Shown here: in pieces, positions 61,335 through 64,000 of the stretch
Numbering within the stretch: the first letter of the stretch is position 1
How the letters are laid out: the number at the start of each line of letters is the position of its first letter
Source: Mucilaginibacter sp. 14171R-50
GTDB lineage: Bacteria > Bacteroidota > Bacteroidia > Sphingobacteriales > Sphingobacteriaceae
Direction of reading: 5' to 3'
DNA length: 64,000 nucleotides
Assembly (NCBI RefSeq): GCF_010093045.1
Contig: NZ_CP048115.1
Location: forward strand, 1,798,001-1,862,000
Position numbers and translations under genes: made by a program
The notes under the pieces: model-generated
The model's database searches: none
Seen by the model: the letters and a program-made list of their open reading frames with translations, nothing else
Told to the model about the DNA's origin: nothing

Positions 61335-61940
61335 ATGAAGGCTGCTTATACAAAACCTTTTTTAACCGCAGCATTTATCATTTTACTCGACCAGATCATC
61401 AAGATCTGGGTTAGGGGCCATATGTCCTTGGGCGAAGAGATACGCTTTTTGGGTAACCGGGGCATGTTGCACTATACCGAAAATAACGGTATGGCCTTTG
61501 GCATGGAGCTTGGCGGCGAGTTTGGCAAACTGGCTTTAACGCTGTTCCGTATTGTGGCCGTTTGTGGCATTGGTTACGCACTGGTCTTCCTGATTAAGCA
61601 TAAATATCACCGTGGTTTAATTATGATGGTAGCCCTGATACTGGCAGGCGCGCTGGGTAATATTATTGATTCTACCTTTTATGGCGTAATTTATAACTAC
61701 GCAAGCTTGTTTCATGGGCGTGTTGTTGATATGTTTTACTTCCCGCTGTTAACAGGGCAATTCCCACATTGGGTGCCGGTGTGGGGCGGTCAGGACTACA
61801 TTTTCTTCCGGCCGGTATTCAACCTGGCCGATGCATCTATATCAGTAGGGGTTATTATGATACTGCTAAATCAAAAGCGTTACTTTAAACAGCAAGTGCC
61901 CGAAGAAAGCAATCCTAATAGCGAAATGGTGGAGGAGTAA
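61335..61940 (+). CDS. lspA: Lipoprotein signal peptidase II
   Basis: A 201-residue inner-membrane aspartyl protease that removes signal peptides from prolipoproteins, of which this window holds several. Four membrane helices; motif ENNGMAFGM; catalytic Asp in GRVVDMFYFP and in FNLADASISVGV, plus GNIIDS. Starts immediately after the DksA-like stop, so ileS, dksA-like and lspA form one transcript. The C-terminus (EESNPNSEMVEE) is longer than usual. A terminator follows. Confidence 0.96.
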   Translation: MKAAYTKPFLTAAFIILLDQIIKIWVRGHMSLGEEIRFLGNRGMLHYTENNGMAFGMELGGEFGKLALTLFRIVAVCGIGYALVFLIKHKYHRGLIMMVALILAGALGNIIDSTFYGVIYNYASLFHGRVVDMFYFPLLTGQFPHWVPVWGGQDYIFFRPVFNLADASISVGVIMILLNQKRYFKQQVPEESNPNSEMVEE

Positions 61941-61958
61941 CACCTTTTAAATAATTTC

Positions 61959-61987
61959 AAAGCCTTCCGGATACGGGAGGCTTTTTT
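61959..61987 (+). terminator. Intrinsic terminator after lspA
   Basis: Stem AAAGCCTTCC with GGGAGGCTTT and a T-run, 19 bases past the lspA stop. Confidence 0.85.
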
Positions 61988-62131
61988 GTTTTATTGCAAT
62001 ATGAGTATAAAGCAATTACCAATTATTTGTCAACCATGTGCTTATACGCCAGGGTGGAGAGGGAACGCGGTGAATGTATATCCTTTTAGTTCTTCATTAG
62101 GAATGGCAGTGTTACAACGAGTCGTCAGTGG

Positions 62132-62470
62132 ATGTCACTTTCTTTTCTCTCAAAAGAAAGTGACCAAAGAAAAGTCTCGGCTGCGTCCTGTTCTGTGAAA
62201 GGGTGTGCTAAGGCAATGCCTGTACTACCCGAACAGGCCAATGCCGCATTTTTTGGTGACGTTCCGTTTTTCAGGCTCCATTTAGGAGCGCGGGGGCTTG
62301 CTGTCAGAGTGAGCGGGCCGGGTGTATGGCGGGAATGCCGGTTTAGCTTTTTTCGATAGATTGGAGCACAGCGAACAATCGAGAAAAAAGCGTTAAGAAC
62401 CGGCAGGGCGAGCTGAAGCATTGCTCTGACTTGATCTTTTGCTTCTTTTCTATCAAGAGAAAAGAAGTAG
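62132..62470. mobile_element. MITE-like fold-back element
   Basis: A hairpin near each end: CACTTTCTTTTCTCTCAAAA/GAAAGTG (62136-62162) and CTTCTTTTCTATCAAGAGAA/AAGAAG (62442-62467), with an inner inverted pair (GCTTTTTTCGAT ... ATCGAGAAAAAAGC). It has no transposase gene. The layout is like a non-autonomous fold-back transposon or large compound repeat. Confidence 0.65.
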
Positions 62471-62692
62471 CCCTCCGCGGCAATGAGCGGACCGGCGTTT
62501 ATTAAAGCACTGGCCAGTTCTTCGTTAGAATGGGTTTGTGCAATTATTAAATATTTCAGCCTTACCTCTTTATTATCAACTTATTAAAACACACCGCGGT
62601 CTTACAGGTTACACATTATGTTTTTATGTATGTTTCAAATTAAACTTTTGATACGTAATTAACTCTACACACTATATACTTATTTAATACTT

Positions 62693-63385
62693 ATGAAAAA
62701 GTTATTTTTATTTGCCGCTTTATTCGCCACCACATTTGGGGCATTTGCACAAAACGCCGACATGCGCCGAAAAATTGAAGTTACCGGCATTGCCGAACAA
62801 GAAGTTACTCCTGATATTATAAACGTTTCTATATCCCTTAAAGAATATCTTAACGGAAAAAAGAAGGTTACAATTAGCCAGTTGGAGGCACAATTGGAGA
62901 AAGCCATTGCCGAGGCCGGTATTGCAAAGGAAGACTTTACAATTAATAACCTCTCTTCATGGAACTATGAAACAGAGAAGAAGAAGAACCCCGACTTTTT
63001 GGCCAGTAAACAATATGGCGTTAAGTTTCGCGACTTGAACAAGTTTAACCAGATCATGAGCAAACTGGACCCCAAGGGCATTCAAAGCACCAATATTGAT
63101 AGCTATGATTACTCAAAAATTAACGAAGTGAAAAATCAACTAAAGTTGAAAGCGTTGCTTGCCGCAAGAGACAAAGCCGCTTTCTTAGTAAATGGTTTAG
63201 GCGATAAGCTAGGCAGCGCATTGAATATTACCGAGAGCGATAACAGCAGTTTCCCGCAGCCCCGTATGTACGCTAACGTGATGTTCAAATCGGCCGCGGC
63301 TGATGCAGCGGTGCCTGAATCGGATATCGATTTCAAAAAGATAAAACTGAGTTTTCAGATAAACGCCGTGTTCGAGATAAAATAA
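62693..63385 (+). CDS. SIMPL domain-containing (DUF541) exported protein
   Basis: A 230-residue protein with signal peptide (MKKLFLFAALFATTFGAFAQ). The SIMPL fold is shown by KIEVTGIAEQEVTPDIINVS at the start, LEKAIAEAGIAKEDFTINNL, and ALLAARDKAAFLVNGLGDKL. Homologues (Oipa, YggE, BP26) are periplasmic and oligomeric; role in stress or cell envelope is unclear. Monocistronic, followed by a terminator. Confidence 0.9.
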   Translation: MKKLFLFAALFATTFGAFAQNADMRRKIEVTGIAEQEVTPDIINVSISLKEYLNGKKKVTISQLEAQLEKAIAEAGIAKEDFTINNLSSWNYETEKKKNPDFLASKQYGVKFRDLNKFNQIMSKLDPKGIQSTNIDSYDYSKINEVKNQLKLKALLAARDKAAFLVNGLGDKLGSALNITESDNSSFPQPRMYANVMFKSAAADAAVPESDIDFKKIKLSFQINAVFEIK

Positions 63386-63408
63386 TCGACCCGCTATATT
63401 AGGATAAG

Positions 63409-63443
63409 CAGCCCTCGCAACGATAATTGCGGGGGCTGTTTTG
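63409..63443 (+). terminator. Intrinsic terminator after the SIMPL gene
   Basis: Stem CAGCCCTCGCAA with TTGCGGGGGCTG (one G-U pair), 6-base loop, then TTTTGTTT. Confidence 0.88.
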
Positions 63444-63494
63444 TTTATTGCCAAACATTTAATTTATGGGGATGTTACTAATAAAAATAAAAGT

Positions 63495-63734
63495 ATGAAA
63501 GCTTTAAAATATATAACAATAGCAGCGCTTTTAACCATATCTGTAACCGCTTGTAAAGATCGCAGTAACGCCACATTAGGCGGCACCCAGGATACGGTTG
63601 CAAAAGCCGGCACGGGCGATCCTGGGAATACCCACGCGGCAGATTCTACAAAAATGGATAGTACCAATGCCGGTAATGCCGACCCTGCAGGCCATGGGGC
63701 CAGCGACACTTCGGATGCGCGACCCGTTCATTAA
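63495..63734 (+). CDS. Small lipoprotein, unknown function
   Basis: A 79-residue protein with lipoprotein signal ending TISVTAC (Cys20) and a low-complexity hydrophilic body rich in Ala, Asp, Ser, Thr and Gly (DTVAKAGTGDPGNTHAADST). I use the ATG at 63495; the frame open from 63441 would put 18 residues before the signal. Likely a surface or periplasmic tethered protein with no enzymatic function. Family unknown. Confidence 0.65.
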   Translation: MKALKYITIAALLTISVTACKDRSNATLGGTQDTVAKAGTGDPGNTHAADSTKMDSTNAGNADPAGHGASDTSDARPVH

Positions 63735-63821
63735 CAGGTAATTAAATATTATTTTTTGCTCAATGGGGGTTGATATTGTAAAATATACATTTTATCTTCG
63801 TGTCCCCCAAACGGTTTGAGC

Positions 63822-64000
63822 ATGATAGGTACCCGTTCAAAGAAAGTGCTTTTGGTGGCCCCGGAAGCTTTTCCCGACCAGTTGCTGGCCGAGTACGATA
63901 ACGTGAAACACATTTCGGTAATCGCCGCTATATTTCCGAGTATACATGAACTTAAGCCTGACGTTATCCTGTTTCACCATGCACACATGGCCCATCATAT
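63822..64000 (+). CDS. Truncated gene at window edge, unknown
   Basis: ATG followed by a Rossmann-like N-terminus (KKVLLVAPEAFPDQLLAEYD ... ELKPDVILFHHAHM) running off the window. The last visible strand resembles the phosphate-receiver or nucleotide-sugar-binding strand of a response regulator or glycosyltransferase. Not enough is visible to assign it. Confidence 0.6.
   Translation, partial: MIGTRSKKVLLVAPEAFPDQLLAEYDNVKHISVIAAIFPSIHELKPDVILFHHAHMAHH

Larger units (their letters stand above)
61941..62692. other. Gene-free 750-base stretch between lspA and the SIMPL gene
   Basis: It holds the lspA terminator, a 340-base fold-back element (62132-62470) and about 200 AT-rich bases that presumably carry the SIMPL promoter. 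ORFs inside the element are not believed to be genes. Confidence 0.75.

Noticed and set aside
62132..62359. 75-residue plus-strand ORF and 98-residue minus-strand ORF in the fold-back element
   Set aside because: Overlapping ORFs on both strands inside a hairpin-bounded repeat, no protein-like pattern.

Overview
The window looks like a chromosomal segment of a Bacteroidota bacterium, most likely family Sphingobacteriaceae (a Mucilaginibacter- or Pedobacter-like organism). Signs seen directly: a SusC/SusD pair, type IX secretion genes (PorV, GldJ), Bacteroidota-type families (DUF4293, DUF4846, DUF4159, CotH), promoter -7 boxes of the form TAnnTTTG close to start codons, very few Shine-Dalgarno sequences, and many short dispersed palindromic repeats. 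The genus is inference. No rRNA, tRNA or CRISPR array was recognised.

Layout. 1-7.7 kb: end of an M23 peptidase, a DUF4846 protein, a truA-ABC exporter operon, DUF4293, a MoxR ATPase, DUF4159 and RDD genes. 7.7-7.98 kb: an array of identical hairpins. 7.98-13.4 kb: a four-gene minus-strand operon (acyltransferase, CE7-like esterase, outer-membrane barrel, TPR protein). 13.4-16.0 kb: a repeat-rich zone around a radical SAM gene. 16.0-18.4 kb: an AT-rich island of three unrecognised genes, the third a membrane protein. 18.9-23.6 kb: susD and susC. 24.3-28.2 kb: a fused B12-dependent acyl-CoA mutase (icmF type) carrying several in-frame repeat insertions, one of which contains a whole DUF559 nuclease-like domain.

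28.3-34.6 kb: a cluster of two esterases, an ATP-grasp ligase, a YbdK-type carboxylate-amine ligase, a class I amidotransferase and a second ATP-grasp-like protein, which together look like a pathway for a small amide-linked metabolite. 34.6-38.3 kb: a tiny Cys-rich membrane protein and a trifunctional GH18-deacetylase-glycosyltransferase. 38.4-42 kb: ispF, porV and gldJ. 42-44 kb: typA. 44-47.8 kb: a glycan operon (flippase, two methyltransferases, glycosyltransferase). 48-57 kb: housekeeping and cell-envelope genes (AI-2E transporter, recO, SDR, CotH, HAD, M28 peptidase). 57.5-62 kb: ileS, a DksA-like gene and lspA. 62-64 kb: a fold-back repeat element, a SIMPL protein, a small lipoprotein and a truncated gene.

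The most striking theme is that palindromic, REPIN-like repeats (two inverted palindromes flanking a short spacer) have inserted into coding genes without breaking the frame: truA, the ABC exporter and above all icmF. The DUF559 segment in icmF is bounded by inverted copies of the same palindrome that bounds spacer-only elements of about 85 bp at 13.5 kb, and one end is identical over 35 bases to a copy at 1.4 kb. This suggests that the DUF559 nuclease belongs to, or hitch-hikes on, this repeat family.
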